NCBI RefSeq assembly: GCF_003265705.1
Contig: NW_020312788.1
Coordinates: 8,162,695-8,226,694 of the forward strand
Reading direction: 5' to 3'
DNA length: 64,000 bases
Source of the DNA: Callorhinus ursinus
Taxonomy: Eukaryota > Chordata > Mammalia > Carnivora > Otariidae
Shown: piece after piece, positions 23,730 through 35,446 of the stretch
Position numbering within the stretch: the stretch's first letter is position 1
Layout of the letters: the number at the start of each line of letters is the position of its first letter
Notes under the pieces: model-generated
The model's input: the letters and a program-made list of their open reading frames with translations, nothing else
What the model was told of the DNA's origin: nothing
Database searches by the model: none
Program-made: the position numbers and the translations under genes

Positions 23730-24380
23730 GAATAGAAAATCATTTTGTTAATTACCTGAAAACTAACTTACAAGCAATTCAGGAAACAAGTTGTACTTTT
23801 TTTTGCCAGTATATTTAGTATGGGTCATTTGTACATTTTTGCGTGTGCATTCACAACTGTAATTGCATTCATAAACATTGTCCCAGAGCTAAAACAATTT
23901 GCTGATCACAATCTTTTAAAAAGAAAAAAAAAGACAATAAAGCAATGGGATGGTTTAATAAGCTCATTGTTTCATTACCTTAACAATAAATAAAATGGCT
24001 CTAAATTACTCTGTATTAAAAGAGTGCTTCATGATGATGCTAAATGATAAGCAATTATAATTAAAAGTAACAATTGATAGATAATACTTTCTGTGTGTGC
24101 AGAGAGGTAATATGATGCTTAAAGTAGGATTATGACTTTGCCTTGTTACCTAACATTTGAGAACCTTAATGAATTTTTTAAGCCTCAGGAGAAGCTAAGA
24201 AAGAATGCACAAGCCGCCCTGACCACTGATCAAATTCTCGCTACTTTTAAGTTGTTAATTGAGTCCCTTGAATGATATATTTTTAATGCTTTTTCTTTTA
24301 TGTAAACAGTCAGCTGAGTAAGGCAATTGTCTGTTTATTTACAACTAACATGTTTGTAGACAATGTTTGAAGTGCTGAAT
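23730..24380. other. Candidate conserved non-coding element
   Basis: Complex, repeat-free, AT-rich DNA with many homeodomain-like and SOX-like motifs ('aagcaattataattaaaag' at 24050, 'taacaattgatag' at 24069, 'ttcattaccttaacaataaa' at 23971). The texture resembles known developmental enhancers in gene deserts, but conservation was not tested. Confidence 0.3.
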
Positions 24381-24719
24381 AAAAAAATGAAAAGTGTATA
24401 GCAGTTAAGTTTGGATTCAAATGTTGCAGGCACAGTGTTTTTCTGAGCTTATTAGAACCTTCCTGTAAAAACTCTGTTGGGCTCTAGGCACATTGATTCC
24501 TAGAAAACACTCGCGTTGTATGGGAGTAGGACTCGACAAGGGCAGTTTAAGTGACCAGAAGCCACAGATGTTATACTTCTGCTGGCTTGAAATATTAACA
24601 GCACATAACTTGAAGTTCTGTAAACTGTGAAAAACAAAATTCTTTAAGTATGTTCGAGAATGGCAGATCTGAATGGTTGCTGACAATAAACCAGATTGCT
24701 TTAATTTTTAACTCTCTAT

Positions 24720-25280
24720 TTAAGAGATTTTGTTCATTCTATATTTTTCCTCTTTAAATTATTAAACATACAAAAAGATATAGAGAAAAAAAGATATAAT
24801 AAGTATAATGAACACACTTGAGACTGCTACTCAACTGAAAAAGTATAACAATACAAAGTTCAAGAACGATAGCATTTTCTTCCCTTTCCACCACCCAGTA
24901 CTAGGAACTATCCTGAATTAGGTGCTTATCACTCCCGTGCATGTTTTTATAATACACTACAAATATGTGAATTCCTCCCAAAAATAGCATCATTTTGTAT
25001 TTTAAAATACTATCACATGTGATGTGTTCTGCAAATTGCTTTTTCCACTCAATATTATGTTTTCCTAAAGTATTTATCCATTTTGATTCATTTACTTCCA
25101 GCTCATTCATTCACATCATTAAGTATTATTACATATATGGATATTCCACAATTTATTTAGCTGTTCTTTGGGGAACATGTAGCTAGTTGGTTTTGTTTGG
25201 TTTGTTTTTGCTATTTATTACAAGCAGTGCTACTGGGATTACTCTGATGTATTTCTCCTTACGTATGTGTTTTAGACTTC
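24720..25280. mobile_element. Old L1-type LINE fragment
   Basis: Phrases such as 'caccacccagtactaggaactatcctga', 'ctttttccactcaatattatg', 'atatatggatattccacaatttatttagc' and 'tgctatttattacaagcagtgctac' match, in order, an old mammalian LINE (L1M-type) antisense 3' region. It is diverged, without coding frames. Confidence 0.6.
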
Positions 25281-25496
25281 CTATAAAGCAGTGTACTCAA
25301 AGAGTGGTGTGGATCAGTGTCAATCAATGAATTACTAGTTGTCTATGATGAGTTAAGTACAACCACCAAGAGTAAGTAGTTGAAAACCTTTAGGGCAATT
25401 TGACATACGATTTTGTATTTTGCAACATTATTGTTCTGCAGTGGATTACACATTTTAAAAGTTGTTTTGACCATAGATAGTTTAAGAAGTATTCCT

Positions 25497-25676
25497 CCAG
25501 GAGCACCTGAGTAGCACAGTTGGTTAGGCGTCTGACTCTTGGTTTCAGCTCAGGTCTGATCTCAGGGTAATGAGATCAAGCCCCTCATCGGGCTCCTGCT
25601 CAGGGCAGTCTGCTTGAGATTCTCTCCCTCTCCCTCTGCCCCTCACCCTGCACTCTCTCTCTTTCTCTCACTGAAA

Positions 25677-25716
<40 letters not shown>

Positions 25717-25732
25717 CTTTTAAAAAAAGAAG
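25497..25732 (+). mobile_element. SINEC copy, sense, with long AAAT tail
   Basis: It has the head 'ggagcacctgagtagcacag', 'ttggttaggcgtctgactc', a TC-rich region, then about ten AAAT units (25673-25714) and 'aatcttttaaaaaaag'. The TSD AAGAAGTATT is at 25484-25493 and 25733-25742. Confidence 0.93.
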
Positions 25733-25742
25733 AAGAAGTATT

Positions 25743-26194
25743 GCACCAGTCTATATACCTTGGGATAGAATTGTTTTGTCATGGGGTATATATGACTTAA
25801 TCTTTACTATACTGCCAATTAATCTTCTGAATGGTCGTGTTAATTTAGATTCACACTATAAATGAGGAAGCCTTTGTTCCTTTGTGTTCTATTTACTCTT
25901 CTTTTCCTATGCTTACTTTTAGACATTTCTTTTGGGAGAGGGATTATTCCATTTCTATTTCATTTCCCCTCGCTACAGAATTTAAATGCTTTATTTCCAC
26001 TCTTTTAGTGATGACCCTTCGAAAACTAAACATGTATACTTACCGACATTCATTTTCTCTCCTATCACATATTATTTATATATAGTATATTCTTCCATCT
26101 TGTTTTTTTGCCATTTGAATTAATAGTTACTTTGTTTTATCCATCAGTAGTTGTTGGAGTCATCTAAATTTTAACAGTTTTTTGCTTTAGTACA
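25743..26194. other. Unassigned AT-rich sequence, probably old L1
   Basis: T-rich text such as 'gttactttgttttatccatcagtagttg' is compatible with an antisense old L1 continuing on the far side of the 26.2-26.75 kb insertion. Not certain. Confidence 0.35.
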
Positions 26195-26750
26195 TTTTTT
26201 TAAATTTTATTTATTTATTTTTTATTATGTTATGTTAATCACCATACATTACATCGTTAGTGTTTGATGTAGAGTTCCATGATTCATTGTTTGCATATAA
26301 CACCCAGTGCTCCACGCAGAATGTGCCCTCTTTAATACCCATCACCAGGCTGACCCATCCCCCACCCCCCTCCCCTCTAGAACCCTCAGTTTGTTTCTCA
26401 GAGTCCATAGTCTCTCATGGTTCATCTCCCCCTCCAATTTTTCCCCCTTCATTTTTCCCTTCCTGCTATCTTCTTTTTTTTTTTAACATNNNNNNNNNNN
26501 NNNNNNNNNNNNNNNNNNNNNNNNNNNNNNNNNNNNNNNNNNNNNNNNNNNNNNNNNNNNNNNNNNNNNNNNNNNNNNNNNNNNNNNNNTCTCAGAGTCC
26601 ATAGTCTCTCATGGTTCATCTCCCCCTCCAATTTTTCCCCCTTCATTTTTCCCTTCCTGCTATCTTCTTTTTTTTTTTTAACATATTATGTATTATTTGT
26701 TTCAGAAGTACAGGTCTGTGATTCAACAGTCTTACACAATTCACAGCACT
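26195..26750 (-). mobile_element. Carnivore L1 3' end, antisense, containing an assembly gap
   Basis: The plus strand follows the reversed L1 3' UTR: 'attatgttatgttaatcacc', 'atgattcattgtttgcatataacacccagtgctcc', 'ctttaatacccatcaccaggc', a C-rich block, 'tctcagagtccatag', then after the gap the same block again, 'tattatttgtttcag' and 'tctgtgattcaacagtc'. The L1 reads straight through if one of the two repeated blocks is removed. Open frames with X residues here are gap artefacts. Confidence 0.9.
26490..26589. other. Assembly gap (100 N)
   Basis: Exactly 100 N. The 94 bp before it (26396-26489) and the 95 bp after it (26590-26684) are the same L1 sequence apart from one extra T in a T run. 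The gap is probably a false join of overlapping contig ends. Confidence 0.97.
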
Positions 26751-26754
26751 TTTG

Positions 26755-27990
26755 AGCTTCTTATCTGTTTTCTGGAATAATTTTACTCTTAGTAACTAAG
26801 AAGTTTTAATGCTTTAGAAGTTTTTTCATTCACTGACGGTCTGTTGATGGCAATTTTTTAGTGCTGTTTTGACTAAAATACATATTCTTCACTTGAATAA
26901 AGCTCTATGTGACAGTATTTTCTCTTGGCACATGGAATAATTTTTCTACTGTCTTCCGACTTCTAATGATACTATTCAGATGTTTATAGTCACTCTAATT
27001 ATAGCCCTTTGGAGAAAATCTGCTTTTATCTCAGACTGCTTTTGAAATATTTTTATTATATTTAGTGTTCTGAAGTTTCACTATGATATGGTATATCTAG
27101 CTATGGATTCTTTATTATTATTATTATTTGCTTAAGATTTGTCAGCCTCCTTTGATTTGAGGATCCATGCTTTTCAATTCTGGAGAACATCTGTGATTTT
27201 TCTTCTCCTACCTTTCTCTCATTATATAGAATCTTTTTATCAGAAGTGCAATTGGATATATATAAAGACTTCTCATTCAGTCCTCCAAGACCCTGTCATA
27301 ATTTTCTTCTTGTGTCTCTGTGCTAATTTTTCATAATTCTTTTAATACATATAACTTATTTATTAAGCATCCCTTTAGCTGACGTCTGGAGTAGCCAATT
27401 ATTTAAGTTTTCCCTTGGATTTTAAATTTTATTTTTTATTTCTATAAGTGCTTTTTAAAACTATGAACTATCTTTCGAATATATGTTCTTCTTTCACGTT
27501 TCAACCTATTTTTCTCTAAGCATTTTTAAACATATGCATTTACATTTTATATTCAGTAAGTAAACTATTTGGTGTTCTTGTGGATCTAATTTTAATTAAG
27601 CACTTTACTGATCCTCCCCCATGTGCTTTTTTAATTGTAATTGTGCATCTTGAGTTCATGTTTGGTAAGGCTTTGTTCTCTGGGAATCTTGAGAAATTTC
27701 ATTTCCTTTCGACAGAAGTCCTGGCATAATATCATCAATACCAATTATTTATGGTAATTTTCTATTTGGGGTCTCTGAGAGTACCTGCAGTTTGCATATC
27801 TGACCTTTAAATCCATGTGAATGTAGGCGAAGTCCTTTTTCTCACTCAAGCTCAGGTCAAAATAGATGAATTTACTTGTTTTTCTCATGTCCACCTTACA
27901 CTATGGATCCTGGCTTTGTGTGATGCTTTCTGCTGTATACTTACATGACCACTAATGCTCAGTTCTCTTAGTCACCATGATTGGGAAACC
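26755..27990 (-). mobile_element. Old L1 (L1M-type) 3' region, antisense
   Basis: Ordered matches to a common old L1 3' region in reverse: 'ggtctgttgatggcaattttttag', 'gcacatggaataatttttctactgtcttcc', 'atctttcgaatatatgttc', 'aaggctttgttctctgggaatcttgag'. There are no open frames of note. The younger L1 at 26195-26750 lies beside or inside it. Confidence 0.6.
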
Positions 27991-28244
27991 CTTCTGAGGC
28001 AGCCATGATGTCTAATCAGCTTCTACTTTGGATTTTAGCTTAATTTTCACTTTTGACTCTTGGTTGTTTCTCTTCCTCTCTTAGAAGTTCAATTCTGAGT
28101 CTAAAATGAATGTTTGCTATATTTTATCCCAACATTTCTAGGTATTTTGTATTCATAGGGTTTTTCAAATTATCCAATATGTTATAATGCTGAAAATGGA
28201 AATGAAATTCTATGTTTCTTATTAGCTACTGTATGACCTCCTGA

Positions 28245-28390
28245 CTCCACAGCTCTATTCCAAACATCCACTCTTCCTGCAATGATTTTCTCCATTTTCC
28301 TTAGCTCTATGCATAAATTAAGATTCAACTCAATTTCTGCCTCCTTTATGAAACATTCCTTAACAATCCCACTTCCAAGTGAACCTCACA
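28245..28390 (+). repeat. L2 LINE fragment
   Basis: 'Agattcaactcaatttctgcctcctttatgaaacattccttaac' matches the L2 motif 'tcacctcctccgagaagccttccctga' in spacing and content. Diverged. Confidence 0.5.
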
Positions 28391-28399
28391 GCATGGGAT

Positions 28400-30535
28400 A
28401 AGAGTCAGACATAGTGAAACAATAGTGATATCTAGATTGCTACTCAATTTTAAGTGTCTCAGGAGAGGAGATGGGTACTACTCTTTCTTGGTATATATCC
28501 AGTACATTATTGTGAGTTCAAACTGTAGGCTTAATTCACACTATGTTCAAATGTACCTAAGAAATATAACTCTTTTCTTTCCTCCCATTACTAATGCTTT
28601 CCCCTTAACTTTAAGTATATCTTAGTCTTAGAACATTAACTTAATGGCTAATCCATTCAGTTCTTTTTCAGATCTGCTGCTTTAAGTGCTTTAAATAATG
28701 TTCACTGTCTAGGAAAACAACATCTCTTATTATCTCGTATTTCTTAGTTCATTATCCTTTTCTCAGTTCCTCCCTAGAATAGCATCAGAGTATTGGAGAG
28801 CAGTGTGTCTTATACAACCTTGTATAAGACCTTATCCCAGATACAACCTTATCCAAGAGCAAAAGTCAAAGTCTAGAAGTGTGATGCTATCTGGCTACTC
28901 ATGACACAGGACAAGATCTCTTGTTCACTTGATTGCAGCTTGCCCTGCTAGAACTCTTAGATAATGAGTAAGACCTGTGTAACTCAAAATCTCATGTCTT
29001 TTGCCTCTGGTAGGGGACCTCTGCATCATTGCCACAACCTCCATTTGTCCCTCTGCTGGCTATCCACTTCAGTGTCACCACAGTAAGCCCCAAGGTGGAC
29101 CTCCTGCCCCTCAAATTTGTACCCATGCCAAGTGTGACTAAAGATGTTTGGAAAAGTTAAACCTTAGGGCTGCCAAGTTTATTTTCTTATGTAAAATTGA
29201 TGAAGGATAGTGTGGTTTCTTCTCAGGGTTCCCACAGGGAGTAGGATTAGGAGTCTTCCTTCCCCTCATTTTTATCTGACATACCTTTTAATTTTGACTG
29301 ATAATGTCTTTTCACTGAACCCAGCCTTCAAATCTGTTGTGTCACAGAACCATCTTTTTTCTTTTGTATGTCATTCAGTACTTACGAATCCTAATTCTTA
29401 TCACATTGCTCACTCCCTGCAAAGTGAAGGTCTAGTACTCAGAAAGGCAAAAGAGAAAACACATTACTAATTTTCAGGGTATTAACCCAGTTATTATTTC
29501 AGTAACTTATAAGAGACAAGATAAATGACAATGAAAATAGCTAAATCACCAGCCCTATACTTTATTTGCATAATATTGGCAGAAAACGGAGACCAAAAAA
29601 GTGGAAGATATTTTAATAAATTGTGGAGTTTTGTTGTCTCCAGAAATACACATATAAAAACAGTTCTCTAACTACTCTTATTTTCTGGTTCAATCTCCCT
29701 TTGTCCTAAGCTTTGGGAAAACAGCACTCCATGGAGGTAATGTTTCTTGAAAATGATGTGGGTAGCCAGACCTATGTGGGAAAAAGAACTCATTAGCTAT
29801 TCCCTAGAGGAACTGTGGTACCTAAAATAAAAACATAAGTGCCTTCCCTGCTTGCCTAGGCTCCCTAACCTCTCAAGTTATATTGCTATAATGTACTTTT
29901 CAAAAAGTTAAGAACAATGCTCCCATATGACATCGAAAGGATATGCCCTGTCTCTTGACCTTATTTCCAAATTTTGGGTTTTGTGTTCCTGTTTCCCCTT
30001 CCAAGCTCATCCTGTTCAGTTTAGCATATCTTTGTTATATAAAAGTGCTGGTGAGAGGAGACACACAGTGAGTGTAATCATGCCTGAGCTCCCTATTCTC
30101 CTAAGGATAGCTTGGAAGCAAAATGCTCCTAAGGATGACCTGTTTTGAGCTTGAATTAGATGGAATTAGATTTGGATACAGAGTCTTCCAGACCATAGCC
30201 TCCTGACCGCTTTATCTGAGGCCCAGGCCAGTGCCTAGGTCTTATAACACTGTGACACTCTCCCACTGACCCGCCACTCATTCGATTCCTTGGCCCTTCC
30301 AGAGTCACATTTAGTGTCGATTTTTTTTGGGAGCTGCAACTCCACTCCCCAATCCTCTCCTCCCTCTCTTCTACTTTCTGCCAAATATCCCTTCAAAAGG
30401 AGGAAAAAGCAGCAAAAGTTTGCCCTAACTTCATTTATGCACACTTCGCGCTTTCTCCCTTAACTAACTCATCTTGCCTCTGGGCCAAAATACCTAAAAT
30501 ACCTTCACAGTGAAATCCAAAGGAAATATCAATAA
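28400..30535. other. Unassigned sequence
   Basis: No gene recognised. Open frames at 28425, 29210 and 29927 (+) and 30235 (-) have no domains. Around 28805-28850 there is a small local repeat of 'tacaaccttgtataagacc' and 'atacaaccttatcc'. Confidence 0.4.
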
Positions 30536-30682
30536 AAAGGTTGGACTAAGTGATCTCTAAGGGCCCATCTATGACTTCATATGAGGACAAAAATGCAAAG
30601 GAAAAATCTAATCCAGTCCTTAAAAAAATCCTGTAAGTATTGAAAATCCATTAACTGTGAGATGGAAAGTGGTGGCAGACTC

Positions 30683-30705
30683 AAAAAAAAAAAAAAAAAA
30701 AAAAA
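30683..30705 (+). repeat. Poly(A) tract
   Basis: Twenty-three uninterrupted A residues. I see no TSD or retrocopy body in front of it. Just upstream (30540-30590), 'ggttggactaagtgatctctaagggcccatc' resembles a MIR3-type element. Confidence 0.85.
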
Positions 30706-30789
30706 CATGTTTCTATCCTCAACAACCCTATAGCCTCATTGTTAAGTATCGAAGATCTGTATGCAAGAAAAGTTAAATAATATTCAAGG

Positions 30790-31180
30790 AGTCCATTCAT
30801 TTATTCATTCATTCACTCATTCATAAATGACACAGAAACTCACAGTCTTATGGGGCTTTACTTACAGGTGATGAGGGGCCACAATAGTGAAAATAGAGGA
30901 TGCTTGGGGTTCATGTAGGGAGAGTACCCAACCACCTCTTAGGTGGGAAGATAGAAATATCTTCTTGGGAAAAATAATGTCTTGGCTGATATTTGAAGAA
31001 TGTGTGTGTGTGTGTGTGTGAATGTGTGTGTGTGTTTGTGTGTGTGTGTTGGAACCATGATTAAAAGGAATCAGAGAGGAGAAAATGACCTGATCAAAGG
31101 CAATAGCACTTGTAAAGATTCGAAAGTTAGAGTAAGGGTACCTCCTTTTCAGGAAACTGTCATAGTAATTTTGTCTGCCT
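30790..31180 (+). repeat. Old LINE-like repeat with internal (TG)n
   Basis: It starts with 'cattcatttattcattcattcactcattc', continues 'acacagaaactcacagtcttatggggctttac' and 'gggaaaaataatgtcttggctgatatttgaag', and resumes after the TG tract with 'aatgacctgatcaaagg'. This order is shared with the copies at 36850 and 48020. It is an ancient mammalian family that I cannot name with certainty. Confidence 0.5.
31001..31048 (+). repeat. (TG)n microsatellite
   Basis: TG repeats with AA and TT interruptions, inside the old LINE-like repeat. Confidence 0.95.
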
Positions 31181-31189
31181 AAAGAACAT

Positions 31190-32545
31190 TTAAACATCAA
31201 TATAGAATCATACAATAATGCACAGTTCAGAAGATGCCATGGAAAAACACAAGTGAATTGCCAGTTACATGAGGTGAACAGAATGCTCTAACTCCAGAGG
31301 TTGGTTAACAGAAATGATGATGAGTAATTCCTAGTAGAATTAACAGTGTGATCAAAGGCAGAATCAGAAGAATGCATGAAATTTTCAGTGGTCTGTAGAT
31401 AGGCCCGTTTGACTAAAGTTAGGGGATGAGTAGGAATTCACTGGGCAAAATTTGCCACTTCCGAATATACTTTCTTCCTATTGCTGAATACAGAGAACAA
31501 TTTTGGTAGCCCCACAGAGTCCCTCCCTTATGCACTGGGAGGGGTGGGAAATTTCACTAACATAGAAAGTCAGAGGGAAATGCCTTGTGGGTGCAGAACT
31601 GTGGCCATGTTATGCCCAGAACACTCTATAGTAGAGGTGCCCTGGTTGAGCTCAGAGTTTGGCATCATCCAGTGCCTGTAGCATGAACTATTTAATACTA
31701 TTGAAAACAAATCTTTTTGTTTGGAGTTCAAAATACCTATTTATGGCAGCCGCATGTTTTTTGTCAGCTATTCATGCCATCAACCTCTCACACAGAATCC
31801 CAATGCACTCGGGCGGTGTAGTGGTTCGCTGGCTGAGCTACTTGTGTTTGCGTATATAGATATGGTTGACACATGGAAGTCAAATTTCATCTTCAAATTG
31901 CAGCCCCTTTGTAAACACTCAGCCCAAGTACCACCCCAGATACTAACTAGATTTGGAACTGAACATAATAGAACAAACCTGCCTAAGAAATACAGAAATG
32001 AAATGTTTACTAGGTTTAAAAACAGCTAAAGGAGTAGATCAGATTTTGTAAATTAAGAAAATTTCTAAGTCAACGAAGTCATATTTTCAGAACATTGTAA
32101 TTATATTCGTATCTCCAGATGACTGAATTTGTTAGGTTTGGAAGAGATCAAAGGTGTTTTGTGTTTTTTTTAAATCTAATACTTAAAAATTTTATATTTT
32201 CATTCAAAGGTATGCAAAATGTAAAATATTAACTCTTACATGTTCAGAAAATAATTTGTATAAACTATAACGTGTTTAGAATTTTCATTCAACTTACATA
32301 AATATATAATGAAGGATGTTGAAATATTATTAGTAAAAAGAATACTTTCACACAGCTTACATTATTATGCATTAATGCCCATTTGATACAAATTAAAAAT
32401 GAGGTAATAATTCAAGACATTTTTCTTTATTCCAAACAAGTGTTCATTCTCTGAAAATTTAGCAACTATTCAGTCAACTTGCTTTCTGTTAATATACAAG
32501 CCACGTTTTTACTAATTTTTGAAAAACATTTATTTTCTTAATTGG
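31190..32545. other. Unassigned sequence
   Basis: Overlapping plus-strand open frames at 31481, 31659 and 31721 show no known domain. A small CpG-containing patch 'ctcgggcggtgtagtggttcgc' lies near 31808. No repeat identified. Confidence 0.35.
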
Positions 32546-32549
32546 AAAA

Positions 32550-33000
32550 TGAATACATGTTCATAGGCAAATAAAGACATGAATAAAACAGAATTTGTAA
32601 TCTTACCACCTATTATAATCACTATTCTTGGTTTGACATATTTATTTTCTAGTCTTTTTTAAAATCTGTGTAGTGTTTTAAAAGTTGGGATCTTAGATAT
32701 ACATGTTGTATCATCTTTTCTTGTATCAGCTTTTTTGAACATTACTCCAAGTCAATATGTACTCTTGGAAAGCACCAGTTTTGGTAGTATTATAATATTC
32801 CAAACTATGAATGTAGTATTATTTAGTCTTCTCTGGTTGCCATACATTTAGGCTGTTTTCATCTTTTTCCTGTTAAAAATAACATTTTAATGGGTGTCTT
32901 TGTTTACATCCTTTATTTATGATTCTGATTATTTTAATAAGATTTCTAAAAGAATTACTGAATCAAAATGTATGAACTATAAAAATTAACTTGCCACATT
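32550..33000. mobile_element. Old L1-type LINE fragment
   Basis: Ordered phrases 'aatttgtaatcttaccacctattataatcac', 'catttaggctgttttcatc', 'aaataacattttaatgggtg' and 'gatttctaaaagaattactgaatc' match a common old LINE 3' region. It has no coding capacity. Confidence 0.6.
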
Positions 33001-34985
33001 TCTACTCAGGAATTTATTTTATTTTATTTTATTTTTTTCATTTTATCTATACTCAGGTATGTAAGCCTGAAATCCTCAACAGCACTGTGTGTTTATCTTG
33101 GTTACCATGATTGGCAGAAAATGGTCATCTGTTCAAATGTACATTAATATGATTAATAGTGAGGTGGAACATTTTTCACATTTATAAGCCATTTATACTG
33201 CCTCTATTAACTGTTCATATCCTCTATTACATTTCCATTTCTTTCCTATTAACTGAAGAGAATTTAGGATTTAAGACACTGAGTAGAAAAAATAATTTAA
33301 AAAATGATAACAGTAAATGTCACCTTGTAATTAAATGAATACTTAAAAATTAATCAACTTTTAATTTACTGTCAGTTGGTTCAATGAGAATTTTAATTAA
33401 CACAATAATTTTTAACTCCATTCAGGTTTTTTTTTTTTAAGCTTGGCTTTAAAAAATTAACTTTTGAATTCCTAAATCAGGTTTCTCACCAAAGGCTCGT
33501 ACTTTGTCGCAGTTTCCTTTCATTTCTCCCAGGCCACATATCTCATGCCACACACTCAAGCTGATTACCTAGTAGCAGCTGAAAAGGATGTAAAAAAAAT
33601 ATATATATATGGGCCAGAGAAATAAATCTTTAATAATAGAATTTAAAGGTAGTGAGGGAGATTTATTTACACACAAAGGGATCTTCTAATATGTAGTCAG
33701 CCATTGCTTATAAAATCTCTCCTGAACAGAATATTAATCTTTCTAATACAACTAAAATAAAGTGGAAAAAAATAGTATGCATGAAATTCGCTAAGAAGGC
33801 ATGCAGTATGTGTTAATGGAAAAATACAAAAGGGCTTGGTGAATTGGAATAAACTTTAAATAATTATCCTGAATCCGAGTTGTGTCTAAGCTAAAGTGGA
33901 ACTCCAGATTTTTCGGCTTGTGTAAGTTACAGAATTTTTCTCATTGTACCTGTCAGGGGTCTATTTTAATACCAAGAAAACCAAATTATCAAGCTAAGTA
34001 ACAGGGATGGTGCAAGCTTTCAAGGGGACAGGATTAAAGCTGAAAACTTTCCACAAATATAATGTCTTCTTACTTGTAGAGTACTTTCTATCAGAGAAAT
34101 GACACTTGCAGAATTCGAACTAAAGCAGAATTTTAGTGCTCACATCTATCACCTTCTAGGCATCTAGAAATCACAACAAGGGAAATCTTTCAAAAGATTG
34201 GAAGTTTTATTTTTTCCTAGAGATTTGAAAAATAAAAATGCATTCTATATTCCTTTTCCAGAGATTTCTAGTTATAACTCCTTAGATGTCTGTTTATTGC
34301 TTGCCACTGGACCATTATGTTTGAGAGTTGCTAAAACAAGAACCCTAATAGGTTTTAACAAGTCTTCTCAGAAATGATATATGTTGTCATAGCTCCGGAG
34401 CAGCCTAAATTGAAAAGCAAAATTAATCTGACTCTATAAAGGTGAATAAGTCTTTCATGTAGTCTGTGATGGTAATTAATGCTGCTTTACTTTCTTTCTA
34501 TGCTCAGCCCAAGAACCCTGGTGATAGTTTAGGTTTGTAGAAAACCTATGTTGAGCTCCATTCATTTCAGCCAAACAGGATGAGGAGAGATTGGCATGTT
34601 TGCACACTTTAAATCCCTCCCAAAAAAGAAGCTTTTGATATCCATTTCCTCTTTGCAATTCTTATGTAATATTAGAATCTTTTCTATTTTCTAGAGAGGA
34701 AAAGAGAATTGATCGGGAACCTCTATGATAGCTTGTAAAAATATGGATAATAAGTTGATGGTATTTTAAGACTGATTAATGAAATACTAAGCATTTTTGG
34801 TTATTTTCTCTATGTACTAATACAGATAGATAAAAACAATACTTTCAGCTATTCAGTGGTACTCAATTCTTATGTACCACTCCTGCTTTTCATATAAAAT
34901 ATTAGGGCTAGAGACTCCTTTCTTGTTTTGAACATAGTTTTTGCTTGCTTCGCATGTCAAGGTAACTTATTTTCTTTTTTTCAAA
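33001..34985. other. Unassigned AT-rich sequence
   Basis: A short (TA)n tract lies at 33599-33609. Otherwise there is no recognised gene or repeat; complex unique sequence at 33840-34450 is a weak candidate for conserved non-coding DNA. Confidence 0.35.
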
Positions 34986-35029
34986 GGCAAGAAAATCTCA
35001 ACTAATACCTTAGCTTGAAAAAAGGGGGA

Positions 35030-35250
35030 TAGATATGAAAGAGTTAGAGAAAATAAAATCAAAAGGTCCAGAAGATTTGAGAAGAGGCCAAGGTGAGGAA
35101 GAGGAATACTTCCAGAATAACTCTCTTATTTCTAGATTTAGTCACTGGGGAGCTAATGGCTTTAACAAAGATAAGAGACGCAGAAAGAGGAAGAGATTTG
35201 TAGATGAGAACAAACAGTTCAGCTTTGGGTATATTCTTTATGAAATATGT
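35030..35250 (+). repeat. Tail part of the old LINE-like repeat
   Basis: 'Agaggaagagatttgtagatgagaac' and 'aaacagttcagctttgggtat' correspond to the end of the same old family ('gatgagttcagttttggacatgtt'). The 74-codon Lys/Glu-rich frame here comes from this repeat and is not a gene. Confidence 0.4.
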
Positions 35251-35409
35251 GTGGAATAAACAGTCTTATATGAAGATGGGAGCTTGGGAAAAAGAAATAA
35301 ATTTGGGAATCCTTAACACCTAAAGAGTCATCGACTCCATGGAGTTGAATGGCATCAGCTAAGTAGAATGACAAGAGTCTACAAATCAATTCCAATTCTC
35401 TCAATGGAA

Positions 35410-35410
35410 A

Positions 35411-35445
<35 letters not shown>
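35410..35445 (+). repeat. (ATT)n microsatellite
   Basis: About twelve ATT units without interruption. The poly-asparagine frame on the other strand is a by-product. Confidence 0.95.

Positions 35446-35446
<1 letters not shown>

Noticed and set aside
26260..26755. Frames of 112-114 codons containing undefined residues
   Set aside because: They cross the N gap and lie in L1 3' UTR duplicated by assembly.
30862..31215. Frames with His/Thr or Cys/Val repeats
   Set aside because: These are translations of the (TG)n/(CA)n microsatellite.
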